From positions 5,329 to 69,328 of the forward strand of contig CALKUH010000045.1 of NCBI GenBank assembly GCA_937996795.1: 64,000 nucleotides of DNA, read 5' to 3'. Below the pieces are notes generated by a model. That model did no database searches. It worked only from the letters and a program-made list of their open reading frames with translations, and had not been told where the DNA came from. Of the stretch, positions 26,555 to 34,971 are shown piece by piece. The first letter of the stretch is position 1, and the number at the start of each line of letters is the position of its first letter. This stretch comes from an uncultured Verrucomicrobiota bacterium (lineage in GTDB: Bacteria; Verrucomicrobiota; Kiritimatiellia; CAIVKH01). Both the position numbers and the translations under genes were made by a program.

Positions 26555-27397
26555 GTGACGGAGACCCACGTACTGCCGGAACTGAAGCAGATCATCGGCG
26601 CGATGTTGTTCGCGGCGAAGGGATCGGTGAGCCCGGGCGACATCCGGCGCTGCCTCAAGCTGGTGGCGGAGGAGCGCGGCGGCCCCTACAAGGATTTCGC
26701 CGAGGTCACGGAAAAGGAAGTGGTTGCCGCGATGGAGGCGTTGCGCGAGCAGTTGCGCGAGGCGCATGCGGGGGTGCACATCAACGAAGTGGCCAGCGGC
26801 TACCGCATGGAGAACGACGCGGACTGCGGGCCGTGGTTGCGGCAGTTGCTTCAAAAAGGGCGGGCGAACCGGCTGAGCCGTCCCGCGCTGGAGACCCTTG
26901 CGGTGATCGCCTATCGCCAGCCCGCGACGCGCGGGGAAATTGAGGCCGTGCGCGGCGTGGCGGTGGACCAGATTCTGCGGAACCTGATGGAGTTGCAGCT
27001 CATCCGCATCACCGGGCGCAGCGAGTTGCCGGGCCGGCCGTGGCAATTCGGGACCACGCAGAAATTCCTCGAATATTTCGGCCTAAAGGACGTGAAGGAT
27101 CTGCCCGGCGTCGAGGAGCTGCGCCGGATGGAGGCGGAGCAGGAAGCGCGCAAGTCGGCGACGAAGGTCGAGGAGCCGGTGATGGCGCCCGCGGAGGAGG
27201 AGACTGCGAAAGCGGAGGCGCTCGAAGAAGCGAAGCCGGCGCCCGAAGCCGAGGATGAGGACGCCGATGACGGTGATGAGGACGAGTACGACGACGATGA
27301 GTTTGAGGACGATGAGGAAGACGAGGACGACGACGGGGACGACGAGGACGAGGAAGAGGGCGATGATGAAGAAGAGTCCGGCGAAAAAGAACGCTAG
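26555..27397 (+). CDS. scpB: Segregation and condensation protein B with an acidic tail
   Basis: 280 residues from a GTG with GGGAGGA 6 bp upstream. The two winged-helix domains span about residues 5-190: LKQIIGAMLFAAKGSVSPGDI, the ASGYRM motif, RLSRPALETLAVIAYRQPATRGEIEAVRG and GRPWQFGTTQKFLEYFGLKDVKDLP. After residue ~200 the protein is almost entirely Asp/Glu, a tail about 80 residues long not found in short ScpB proteins. The last 35 bp overlap the chorismate mutase gene. Confidence 0.93.
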   Translation: MTETHVLPELKQIIGAMLFAAKGSVSPGDIRRCLKLVAEERGGPYKDFAEVTEKEVVAAMEALREQLREAHAGVHINEVASGYRMENDADCGPWLRQLLQKGRANRLSRPALETLAVIAYRQPATRGEIEAVRGVAVDQILRNLMELQLIRITGRSELPGRPWQFGTTQKFLEYFGLKDVKDLPGVEELRRMEAEQEARKSATKVEEPVMAPAEEETAKAEALEEAKPAPEAEDEDADDGDEDEYDDDEFEDDEEDEDDDGDDEDEEEGDDEEESGEKER

Positions 27398-27908
27398 CGC
27401 GGGCGCGAAGAAGCTCGACGCGTTGCGGAAGAAGATTGACGTCCTCGACGGGCGCCTGGTGTCGCTGCTGAACCAGCGCAGCCGGATTGCGCAGGCGATT
27501 GGCCGCCTGAAGCACCGCGCGGGCGGGGCGTTGTATGTGCCGGAGCGCGAGCGCGACGTGCTGGCGCGGGTGCGCAAGCGGAACCGGGGGCCCCTTTCGA
27601 ACAAGGCGCTGGAGTCGATTTACCGCGAGATCATGTCGGCGGCCCTTGCGCTGGAAGGCGCCATGGACATCGGGGTGTTGGGCGATGCGGCGGGGGTGGC
27701 GCGCAATCTCTTCGGCGCGAGCGCACGCTACGTGCCGGCGGGTTCGCCGTCGGCCGCGGTCGCGGCGTTGTGCGCGGGACGGTGGCAGGCGCTTTGCCTG
27801 CCGGAGGCGGCGGTGACGGCCGCATGTGCCGAGCTCCAGACGGGCCGGCTGCGCGCGTGTGGCCCGGCTGTGAACGGTGTGGTTGTCCTCGTGCGGGGTG
27901 GCGCGTGA
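27363..27908 (+). CDS. Chorismate mutase (AroQ) with a truncated prephenate-dehydratase-like tail
   Basis: 181 residues; ATGs at 27363 and 27366 are both possible. Residues about 15-105 form an AroQ-type helical chorismate mutase: LDALRKKIDVLDGRLVSLLNQRSRIAQAIGRLK, with the catalytic arginines and lysine, and PLSNKALESIYREIMSAALALE. The remaining 75 residues (GVLGDAAGVARNLFG, YVPAGSPSAAVAALCAGRW) resemble only the first part of the prephenate dehydratase domain of PheA; the catalytic TRF segment and the ACT domain are absent. It converts chorismate to prephenate. It lies in an aromatic amino acid operon and overlaps both neighbours. Confidence 0.82.
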   Translation: MMKKSPAKKNASAGAKKLDALRKKIDVLDGRLVSLLNQRSRIAQAIGRLKHRAGGALYVPERERDVLARVRKRNRGPLSNKALESIYREIMSAALALEGAMDIGVLGDAAGVARNLFGASARYVPAGSPSAAVAALCAGRWQALCLPEAAVTAACAELQTGRLRACGPAVNGVVVLVRGGA

Positions 27909-29014
27909 GCGGGCTCGTGGCGGCGGCGAAGCCGTGGGTGGGGGCGCTGGCGACGTATCAACCCGGAAAGCCGATTGAAGAAGTGGCGCGCGAGCTGGGA
28001 TTGGGCGATCCATCGACCATCCTGAAGCTGGCCTCCAATGAAAATTCGCTCGGCCCGTCGCCGCGTGCGCTGGAGGCCATGGCGCGAGTTGCGGGCCGGA
28101 TGCACATCTACCCGGACGGCGATTCGTTCTACCTGCGCGACGCGCTGGCCCGGACCCTGAAGGTCTCCCGCGAGGAGCTCTTCCTCGGCCACGGGAGCAA
28201 CGAAATCCTCGCGCTGCTGGCCCACATCTACCTGGGGCCGGGCACGAGCGCGGTGATGTCGCAGTATGCCTTTGTCGTCTACAAGCTCGTGACCGCGCTG
28301 TACGAGGGGGTGTCGATTGAGGTTCCGGCGCGCGAGTTTGGGCACGATTTGGACGCGATCCGGGCGGCGATCCGTCCCGACACGCGGCTGGTCTTCGTGG
28401 CGAACCCGAACAACCCGACCGGCACGCTGCTGCCGGCGGAGGCGCTGTACCGGTTTCTCGACGCGCTCCCGCCCCATGTCGTGGCCGTGCTGGATGAGGC
28501 CTACATCGAACTGCTGCCGCCGCGCCAGCAGCCCGACACGCTGCGTTACGTCCGCGAGCGGAAGAATGTCTTCGTGTTGCGCACGTTCTCCAAGGCGCAC
28601 GGGCTGGCCGGATTGCGCATCGGGTATGCGGTGGCGGCACCGGAGGGGATCGCCCTGCTGAACCGGGTGCGTCAGCCGTTCAACGTGAACGCGATGGCGC
28701 AGGCGGCTGCGCTGGCGGCGCTGGATGACGAGGCGCACCTGGCGCGCACGCGGATGATGGTGGAGGAGGGGCTGGACCAGCTTTCACAGGGGCTTGCGGC
28801 GATGGGGGTGGGCTATGTACCCTCCGCGGCCAACTTTGTCCTTGTGAAGGTCGGGAAGGGCCGTGAATACTTTGAGGCCCTGTTGCGCCAGCGGGTGATC
28901 GTGCGTCCGGTGGACAACTACGGGTTGCCGGAATACATCCGCGTCACGGTGGGGACTCGGGAGGAGAACCAGCGCTTCCTGGATGCGCTGGCGGTGGTGC
29001 GAGGGAAGGTCTAA
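27905..29014 (+). CDS. HisC-like class I/II aminotransferase (histidinol-phosphate or aromatic)
   Basis: 369 residues from a GTG overlapping the previous stop by 4 bp. YQPGKPIEEVARELG, LASNENSLGPSP, LGHGSNEILALLAH, FVANPNNPTGTLL, VAVLDEAYIEL and the PLP lysine in TFSKAHGLAGLRIGYAV are the HisC signatures. Its place between chorismate mutase and DAHP synthase suggests that it may transaminate phenylpyruvate, hydroxyphenylpyruvate or prephenate instead of, or besides, imidazole acetol phosphate; HisC-like enzymes are known to do both. Confidence 0.9.
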   Translation: MSGLVAAAKPWVGALATYQPGKPIEEVARELGLGDPSTILKLASNENSLGPSPRALEAMARVAGRMHIYPDGDSFYLRDALARTLKVSREELFLGHGSNEILALLAHIYLGPGTSAVMSQYAFVVYKLVTALYEGVSIEVPAREFGHDLDAIRAAIRPDTRLVFVANPNNPTGTLLPAEALYRFLDALPPHVVAVLDEAYIELLPPRQQPDTLRYVRERKNVFVLRTFSKAHGLAGLRIGYAVAAPEGIALLNRVRQPFNVNAMAQAAALAALDDEAHLARTRMMVEEGLDQLSQGLAAMGVGYVPSAANFVLVKVGKGREYFEALLRQRVIVRPVDNYGLPEYIRVTVGTREENQRFLDALAVVRGKV

Positions 29015-29017
29015 TTC

Positions 29018-30052
29018 ATGATTATCGTGTTGAAGCCGGACGCGACGGCGGAGCAGATCGCGCATATCGAACAGAGCATCAAGGAGTGGGGTCTGCGTCC
29101 GCATGTGAGCCGCGGCACGGAGCGCACGGTGGTGGGCGTCATCGGCGACGAGTCGCTGCTGGCGAGCAAGCCGCTGGACGTCTTCCCGGGCGTCGAGTCG
29201 GTCATGCGCATCCAGAAGCCCTACAAGCTGGCGAGCCGCGAGTTCAAATCGGCGCCGACGAAAATTTCCATTCCCTGGGGGCGCCCGGGCGGCGAGCCGG
29301 TCGAGATCGGCGGGTCGCGGATCGTGGTCGTGGCCGGCCCATGCTCGGTCGAGACGCCGGAGATCATGCTGGAGACGGCGCGCTACATCATCGCCGCGGG
29401 CGCGCGCATGATGCGGGCGGGCGCGTTCAAGCCGCGCACCTCGCCGTACGCGTTCCAGGGGCTCGGGGTCGAGGGCCTGCGCATCCTCATGCAGGTGCGC
29501 GAGGAGACCGGGCTGCCGTTCGCGACCGAGGTGATGGATACGCGCGATGTGGAGATGGTCGCCGAGGCGGCGGACGTGATCCAGATCGGCGCGCGCAATA
29601 CGCAGAATTTCTCGCTGCTCAAGGCGGTCGGTCGCACGCGCAAGCCGGTGCTGCTCAAGCGCGGCATCGCGGGCACGATCGAGGAATTGCTGATGAGCGC
29701 GGAATACATCCTGAGCCAGGGCAACGACCAGGTCATCCTCTGCGAGCGCGGCATCCGGACCTACGAGAAGGCGACGCGCAACACGCTCGACCTGAACGCG
29801 GTGCCGGTGCTGGAGAAGCTGACGCACCTGCCGGTCGCGGTGGACCCGAGCCACGGCACGGGCGTCGCGGACCTCGTTACGCCGATGGCTCTGGCGGGTG
29901 TCGCGTGCGGGGCGGATTTGCTGCTGGTCGAGACGCATCCGGAGCCGCAGAAGGCGACGTCGGATGGCGCGCAGACGCTCAACGCGGCGCAGTTCAAGCG
30001 CATGATGGACGGCATTTCCGGGATCGCCTCGGTGATCGGGAGATCCGTGTAA
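29018..30052 (+). CDS. aroF: 3-deoxy-7-phosphoheptulonate synthase (type I beta, with N-terminal regulatory domain)
   Basis: 344 residues. The first ~70 residues (MIIVLKPDATAEQIAHIEQ, TVVGVIGDES) form the ferredoxin-like domain seen in Thermotoga-type DAHP synthase. The barrel contains GPCSVETPE, GAFKPRTSPYAFQGLG, the LLKRGIAGTIEELLMSAEYI segment, ERGIRTYE, and DPSHGTG with a metal ligand. It joins PEP and erythrose-4-phosphate, the first step of the shikimate pathway. The N-terminal domain implies feedback inhibition by an aromatic product. Confidence 0.95.
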   Translation: MIIVLKPDATAEQIAHIEQSIKEWGLRPHVSRGTERTVVGVIGDESLLASKPLDVFPGVESVMRIQKPYKLASREFKSAPTKISIPWGRPGGEPVEIGGSRIVVVAGPCSVETPEIMLETARYIIAAGARMMRAGAFKPRTSPYAFQGLGVEGLRILMQVREETGLPFATEVMDTRDVEMVAEAADVIQIGARNTQNFSLLKAVGRTRKPVLLKRGIAGTIEELLMSAEYILSQGNDQVILCERGIRTYEKATRNTLDLNAVPVLEKLTHLPVAVDPSHGTGVADLVTPMALAGVACGADLLLVETHPEPQKATSDGAQTLNAAQFKRMMDGISGIASVIGRSV

Positions 30053-30057
30053 CGCCC

Positions 30058-30942
30058 ATGCGCCGGATCGCGGTCATCGGACTGGGGTTGATGGGCGGGT
30101 CCATCGGGCTCGCCATCAAGAAGCGCCGCCTCGGGTGGGAGGTGGTCGGCTGCACGCGCACGCCTGCGCGCGGGCGCCAGGCGCTGCGGCGCGGCGCGGT
30201 GGACCGCCTGTGCGCGTCGCCCGCGGAGGCGGTGAAGGATGCCGACCTCGCGGTGTTCTGTGCGCCGATCCAGACGATTCCGCAGCTGGTCCGGGAGAGC
30301 CTGCACGGCCTTTCGCGCGGCACGGTTCTCACCGATGTTGGCAGCACCCGCCACTTTCTCGACACGGATATTCCCCGGCTGCTCAAGGGGACGGGCGCGG
30401 TGTTCGTCGGCAGTCATCCGGTGGCGGGCTCCGAGCAGCAGGGCATTGACGCGGCGCGCGCGGATTTATATGAAGGCGCGACGGTGCTGGTGACGGCGCC
30501 GTCCGGCGCGCCGGAGGCGGCGGTGCGGCGCGTGCGCGGGTTCTGGCGGCGGCTGGGCGGACGCGTGGCGATGGTGGACAGCCGTGAGCACGACCGCCTG
30601 CTCGCGCGGACGAGCCATTTGCCCCACATGGTGGCGAGTCTGCTGGCGTTGACGGTGGGTCGTATGCCGGGCCGCGAAGCGCTGGCGGGGTTTTGCGGGA
30701 GCGGATTCGCCGACACGTCGCGGGTGGCCGAAGGTTCGCCCGAGGTGTGGCTTGATATTGTGCGCACCAACCGCTCCAATCTGGCCGAGGAACTGCGTGC
30801 GTACCGCGCCCAGCTGGACCGCCTGCTGGCGCTGCTCGACGCGGGTGATTTTTCAGGAGTCGAACACGTTTTGGAACATGCGCGCAGCGCACGCCGCGAG
30901 TTGCTGGCGGGCCGCAAACGCAACAGGATCCCATCAACATGA
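30058..30942 (+). CDS. tyrA: Prephenate dehydrogenase
   Basis: 294 residues. RIAVIGLGLMGGSIGLAIKKR is the NAD(P) motif; LTDVGSTRH, VGSHPVAGSEQQG with the catalytic histidine, and SREHDRLLARTSHLPHMVAS are TyrA hallmarks. It makes 4-hydroxyphenylpyruvate (or arogenate to tyrosine). No ACT domain is attached. It lies 5 bp after DAHP synthase and overlaps aroA by 4 bp. Confidence 0.93.
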   Translation: MRRIAVIGLGLMGGSIGLAIKKRRLGWEVVGCTRTPARGRQALRRGAVDRLCASPAEAVKDADLAVFCAPIQTIPQLVRESLHGLSRGTVLTDVGSTRHFLDTDIPRLLKGTGAVFVGSHPVAGSEQQGIDAARADLYEGATVLVTAPSGAPEAAVRRVRGFWRRLGGRVAMVDSREHDRLLARTSHLPHMVASLLALTVGRMPGREALAGFCGSGFADTSRVAEGSPEVWLDIVRTNRSNLAEELRAYRAQLDRLLALLDAGDFSGVEHVLEHARSARRELLAGRKRNRIPST

Positions 30943-32264
30943 GCCACATACAACAGTCGGTGATCGTACACCCCGCCGCCGCCCTGGAGGGCGAACTGGA
31001 AGTCGCGGGCGACAAGAGCATTTCGCATCGCATGGCGATGATGGCGGCGCTGGCCTCCGGCACGTCCACCATCCGCAACTTCCTCCACAGCGAGGATTGC
31101 GTGAACACATTGCGCGCGATGGAAGCGCTCGGCGCGCGTTCGTTTTTCGACGAGGACGGGCTTCTCCATGTGCAGGGCACCGGCGGCAAACTGCTGGCCC
31201 CGGCCGGCGCCTTGAATGTCGGCAACTCCGGCACGACGATTCGCCTGCTCGCGGGTATTCTCGCGGGACAGCAGGGCACGTTTGAAATGACGGGCGACGA
31301 GTCGCTGTGCAGCCGCCCGATGTCGCGCATCAAGGATCCGCTGGAGCGCATGGGGGCGAAGCTTGAGCTGACCGGGGAACGAGGCACCGCGCCGATCAAG
31401 ATCACGGGCGGCAAGCTCAAGGGCCTGGACTATGTGCTGCCGGTCGCGTCGGCGCAGGTCAAATCCTGCGTCCTGCTGGCCGGGTTGTTCGCCGAGGGCG
31501 TGACGTCGATCACCGAGCCGATCCCGACGCGCGATCATACGGAGCGCGTCTTCAAGATGCTGGACCTGCCGCTGACAGTGAACGGCCTCCAGATGTCGCT
31601 GAAGGGCTTCGGGCCGAAAGGGCCGTCGCTCAAGGCCCGCGACTTCGTGGTGCCCGGCGACTTTTCGTCCGCGGCCTTCTGGATGGTCGCGGCGGCCGGG
31701 CGCAAACGCTCGAGCATCACGATCAAAAATGTAGGACTGAACCCGCGCCGCACCGCGTTGATCGATGTGTTGAAGCGGGCCGGTGCGCAGGTCGATGTGC
31801 GGCTGGATTCGGCGTCGATCGACGGCGAGCCCGTGGGCGAAGTGCGCGTGACGGGCGGCAAGCTGAAGGCGGTGGAGGTCAAAGGGGCGGAAATCCCGAA
31901 CCTGATCGATGAACTCCCGCTGGTCGCCGTGCTGGGCTGTCTCGCGGAAGGCGTGACGGAAATCCGCAACGCGGCCGAGCTGCGCGTGAAAGAATCCGAC
32001 CGCATCGCCACGATGGCCGCGAACCTGCGCCTGATGGGCGCGGAGGTGGAGGAGCGGCCCGACGGCATGGCGATCAAGGGCCCGACGGTTCTCAAACCGT
32101 CCGGTCCCGTTCGCAGCTACGGCGACCACCGCATCGCGATGGCGATGTCCGTGCTGGCCAGCTATGCCGGCGAGCCGGTCGTGGTGAACAATGTGGCGTG
32201 CGTGGACACCTCCTACCCGGGCTTCTGGGCGGACATGAAGGCGTTGGGAGGCCATGTCGAATAG
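30939..32264 (+). CDS. aroA: 3-phosphoshikimate 1-carboxyvinyltransferase (EPSP synthase)
   Basis: 441 residues. GDKSISHRMAMMAALASGTS, NVGNSGTTIRLLAGILA, DESLCSRPMSRIKDPLERMG, PVASAQVKSCVLLAGLFAEG, PGDFSSAAFW, and ELRVKESDRIATMAANLRLMG with YGDHRIAMAMSVL give the full EPSP synthase motif set. It transfers enolpyruvate from PEP to shikimate-3-phosphate. It ends inside cmk (11-bp overlap). Confidence 0.97.
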   Translation: MSHIQQSVIVHPAAALEGELEVAGDKSISHRMAMMAALASGTSTIRNFLHSEDCVNTLRAMEALGARSFFDEDGLLHVQGTGGKLLAPAGALNVGNSGTTIRLLAGILAGQQGTFEMTGDESLCSRPMSRIKDPLERMGAKLELTGERGTAPIKITGGKLKGLDYVLPVASAQVKSCVLLAGLFAEGVTSITEPIPTRDHTERVFKMLDLPLTVNGLQMSLKGFGPKGPSLKARDFVVPGDFSSAAFWMVAAAGRKRSSITIKNVGLNPRRTALIDVLKRAGAQVDVRLDSASIDGEPVGEVRVTGGKLKAVEVKGAEIPNLIDELPLVAVLGCLAEGVTEIRNAAELRVKESDRIATMAANLRLMGAEVEERPDGMAIKGPTVLKPSGPVRSYGDHRIAMAMSVLASYAGEPVVVNNVACVDTSYPGFWADMKALGGHVE

Positions 32265-32940
32265 CCCCTACATCATGGTCGCCATCGACGGGCCGTCCGC
32301 CTCCGGCAAATCCACGGTCGCGCGCCGCGCCGCCCAGGCGCTGCATTTCAACTACGTGGACTCGGGCGCGCTCTATCGAGGTCTCACGTGGAAATGCCTG
32401 CGCGAGGGCGTGAATACGGAGGATCCGCAGGCGGTGACGGAACTGGTCAACCGCCTCGACCTGAGTTTTTTCGTGGAGGAGGGCGCCATCCGCTTCACGC
32501 TCGACGGGGAAGACCCCGGCGCCCAAATCCGCTCAATGCCGGTGCAGGAACGTGTGAGCGATGTCGCCGCTGTGCCCGAGGTGCGCGCGAAGGTCGTGCA
32601 ATACCTGCGCGACACCGCCCGCTTCGGAAACCTCGTGATGGAAGGGCGCGACATCGGGACGGTGGTTTTCCCCGACACGCCGTTTAAGTTCTATCTCGAC
32701 GCGGACCCGGAGGAACGCGCGCGCCGTCGTCACCAGGAGTTCATGCAGTCGGCGACGGACACGACGGTGGACAACGTGCTGGCCTCGCTCCAGCGCCGCG
32801 ATCGCAAGGATTCCACGCGCAAGACGGCGCCGCTCCAGATCGCGCTCGGCGCGCGCGTGATTGATTCGACGGCGATGGGGGTGGAGGATGTGGTGAAGCT
32901 GGTCGTCAGCCAGGTTCAGCGCGCCGGCGCCAAGGCATGA
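32254..32940 (+). CDS. cmk: Cytidylate kinase
   Basis: 228 residues. AIDGPSASGKSTVARRAAQALHFNYVDSGALYR is the P-loop and Cmk beginning; MEGRDIGTVVFPD and the YLDADPEERARRR lid region follow, then QRRDRKDSTRKTAPLQ. It phosphorylates CMP/dCMP. aroA-cmk adjacency is common in bacteria. It overlaps plsC by 4 bp. Confidence 0.97.
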   Translation: MSNSPYIMVAIDGPSASGKSTVARRAAQALHFNYVDSGALYRGLTWKCLREGVNTEDPQAVTELVNRLDLSFFVEEGAIRFTLDGEDPGAQIRSMPVQERVSDVAAVPEVRAKVVQYLRDTARFGNLVMEGRDIGTVVFPDTPFKFYLDADPEERARRRHQEFMQSATDTTVDNVLASLQRRDRKDSTRKTAPLQIALGARVIDSTAMGVEDVVKLVVSQVQRAGAKA

Positions 32941-33581
32941 GCGTTCCCCCCTACAGTCCGCGCATTTATACGTTTTGCCGGAACGCACTCTGGGTGCTCC
33001 TAAAGGTGTGGAACCGGCTTGAGGTCCACGGTGCGGAACATGTGCCGGACACGGGCGGCGTGCTGCTGGTGGCGAATCATGTGAGCTTCCTCGATCCGCC
33101 CGCGCTGGGGTGCGCGGCCATCAAGCGGCATGTGCGCTATCTCGCGCGCGACACGCTGTTCTCCCCGCCGTGGTTCGGGCGCCTGCTGCACAACGTCGCC
33201 GTCGTGCCGCTTTCCCGCGAGCGCAGCGATGTCGGCGCGCTGAAAAAAGCGCTCGCCGTGTTGAAGGCGGGCGACTGCCTCGGGTTGTTTCCGGAAGGCA
33301 CACGCAGTCCGGATGGCAAAATGGCGGAAGCCAAAGGCGGTGTAGGCTTTATCGTCGCCAAGTCGGGCGCCGTTGTCGTCCCCGCGTATATCGACGGAAC
33401 GTATCGGGCGCTTTCCCGCCATCATCGCTGGATCCGTCCGATCAAGGTGCGTGTCTTCTTCGGCCCGCCCCTGACATCAGAAGAGCTGAACGCCATTCCT
33501 GATGGTCCCGACTATTACGATAAGATCGGCGCCCTCGTAACCGCCCGCATCCGGGCCCTTATGCCGCCTTCCGCGAAGTGA
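32937..33581 (+). CDS. plsC: 1-acyl-sn-glycerol-3-phosphate acyltransferase
   Basis: 214 residues. The acyltransferase motifs are NHVSFLDP (HxxxxD), VAVVPLSRER, the FPEGTRSPDG block and VVPAYIDGT. The enzyme makes phosphatidic acid at the inner membrane. It ends the long trpS-to-plsC run; a 158-bp gap follows. The usual next gene in many bacteria, rpsA, is not here. Confidence 0.93.
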   Translation: MSVPPYSPRIYTFCRNALWVLLKVWNRLEVHGAEHVPDTGGVLLVANHVSFLDPPALGCAAIKRHVRYLARDTLFSPPWFGRLLHNVAVVPLSRERSDVGALKKALAVLKAGDCLGLFPEGTRSPDGKMAEAKGGVGFIVAKSGAVVVPAYIDGTYRALSRHHRWIRPIKVRVFFGPPLTSEELNAIPDGPDYYDKIGALVTARIRALMPPSAK

Positions 33582-33739
33582 CTCCGCAAGGAGCATCCAC
33601 TTAACTATTTGCGGTAAAACAGGTTGCGGCAATTATGTTGCCTGCAAACGCGGCGCTTGACCTTGCGCGCTGATTCATAAACAATTCACTAACAATTGAA
33701 AGTCAGGCAGTTAGGCAGCGTTTGCTCGCATCAAACACT

Positions 33740-34462
33740 ATGAGCACATCATCCGACAAAAAGAAGGCGTCGGCCCAAGCGCCGGCGTGGGGGATCGTTT
33801 TGGCGGCGGGGCGGGCGGATGGATTCGGGGCGGACATCGATCCCGTTTTCCTGACGATGGGCAGCAAGCCCGTGCTGACCTATACGCTGGCTGCGTTTGA
33901 GCGTTGTCCGGATGTGGAGGGCTTGGTGCTCGTCACGTCGAAAGAGCGTCTGGAGAGCCTGCGCACGATGGTCAGCATGTTTGGCTGCAACAAAGTGAAG
34001 TCCATCATCGCGGGACCCGCGGCGCGCGAGGGCGCCGTGGCGGCCGGGCTGGCGGTTGCCCTTGAAAACAAAGCGGGCATTGTCACGATTCACGAAGGGG
34101 CGCGCCCGGGGGTAACGCCTGAACTGATTGCCGAGACCATCCGGCTCGCGCGCAAGCATGGCGCGGCGGCGGTGGCACGCGCGGTGCAGGACCCGGCCTG
34201 TCTTTCAGCGAAGGGCGTAAAGTACGACGAGCCGGTGGAAGCCGGTTCGGTATGGGCCACGATGACGCCCCAGTCGTTCAAGACCGATGTGTTGGGCAAG
34301 GCCCTCGCCAATGCGGCGAAGAAAAAACTGCACTCGCCGGATGAGGCAGCGGCCGTTTCCGCGAATCGCGGGGAGGTCGCCCTCGTGCCCTCCGCGAAAC
34401 CACTCGTGCGCATCGCCGCACCTCTGGACCTGAATCTCGCGGAATTCCTGCTGCGCCACTGA
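33740..34462 (+). CDS. Degenerate IspD-like nucleotidyltransferase homologue
   Basis: 240 residues from the ATG at 33740; the frame extends 18 bp upstream to a TTG. The fold is IspD-like: AWGIVLAAGRADGFG, KPVLTYTLAAFERCPDVEGLVLVT, IIAGPAAREGAVAAGLAVAL, HEGARPGVTPELI, TMTPQSFKTDVL and PLDLNLAEFLLRH align with E. coli IspD. Key residues differ: the basic residue of the glycine loop and the lysine of PKQ are missing (ADIDPVF instead), HDAARP has become HEGARP, the DR before the TPQ motif is gone, and the C-terminal KVT lysine is an arginine. MEP cytidylyltransferase activity is therefore doubtful. The leader (33582-33739) is relatively AT-rich. Confidence 0.7.
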   Translation: MSTSSDKKKASAQAPAWGIVLAAGRADGFGADIDPVFLTMGSKPVLTYTLAAFERCPDVEGLVLVTSKERLESLRTMVSMFGCNKVKSIIAGPAAREGAVAAGLAVALENKAGIVTIHEGARPGVTPELIAETIRLARKHGAAAVARAVQDPACLSAKGVKYDEPVEAGSVWATMTPQSFKTDVLGKALANAAKKKLHSPDEAAAVSANRGEVALVPSAKPLVRIAAPLDLNLAEFLLRH

Positions 34463-34473
34463 GCGCCCGGCGC

Positions 34474-34971
34474 TTACGGGGGCTGGATGGCGCTGTCCAC
34501 GCGCGCCTCGGCGATCCGCCATTCGCCTCGTTCCTTCCGCCAGACGAGAAGATATTCGTCCAAATACCGCTCATGCTGGCCATTGCGCGCTCCGCTGAGT
34601 TCGATGGCCACGCGCAGCGGCACGGCGGACGGGTCCATTCGCGGCGGAAACTCCATGCCCTGCACGCCGATGGCGAGCGACTCCACTTCCATGTGCGCCC
34701 GCGCGAGCAGCGCGGAGAGCTCACGCGGCGACGCGGTCATGGGGTAGGGCCGGCCGAGGTGAACAAGGGCATTCGTGGTGAAGAATGCAGGCACCGCGCT
34801 CGCGTTGGCTGCCGTGCGGATCAGATTCTGCCCCGCCGGTTTTTCGCACACCTTCACCAGCGCGAGGAATTGATTGCGCACCGCGCGCTCATCCCGGTCC
34901 ACCCAGCTCATCAGCAACCAGCCGCCGAACGCGAGGAGCGCCATCGCCGCAAGCGCGAACCGCGGCTTCAT
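34474..34971 (-). CDS. Hypothetical membrane-anchored protein
   Basis: 165 residues. One N-terminal membrane segment (FALAAMALLAFGGWLLMSW) is followed by a soluble domain with helices (RAVRNQFLALVKVCEKPAG) and beta strands (ESLAIGVQGMEF, LRVAIELSGARN, EYLLVWRKERGEWRIAEARVD). The pattern of a long first helix and a final curved sheet with 'W.I.. ..v' recalls NTF2-like or lumazine-binding folds, but this is a fold guess. The ATG overlaps the lepB stop, so the two are probably co-translated. No function can be assigned. Confidence 0.6.
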   Translation of the reverse strand: MKPRFALAAMALLAFGGWLLMSWVDRDERAVRNQFLALVKVCEKPAGQNLIRTAANASAVPAFFTTNALVHLGRPYPMTASPRELSALLARAHMEVESLAIGVQGMEFPPRMDPSAVPLRVAIELSGARNGQHERYLDEYLLVWRKERGEWRIAEARVDSAIQPP

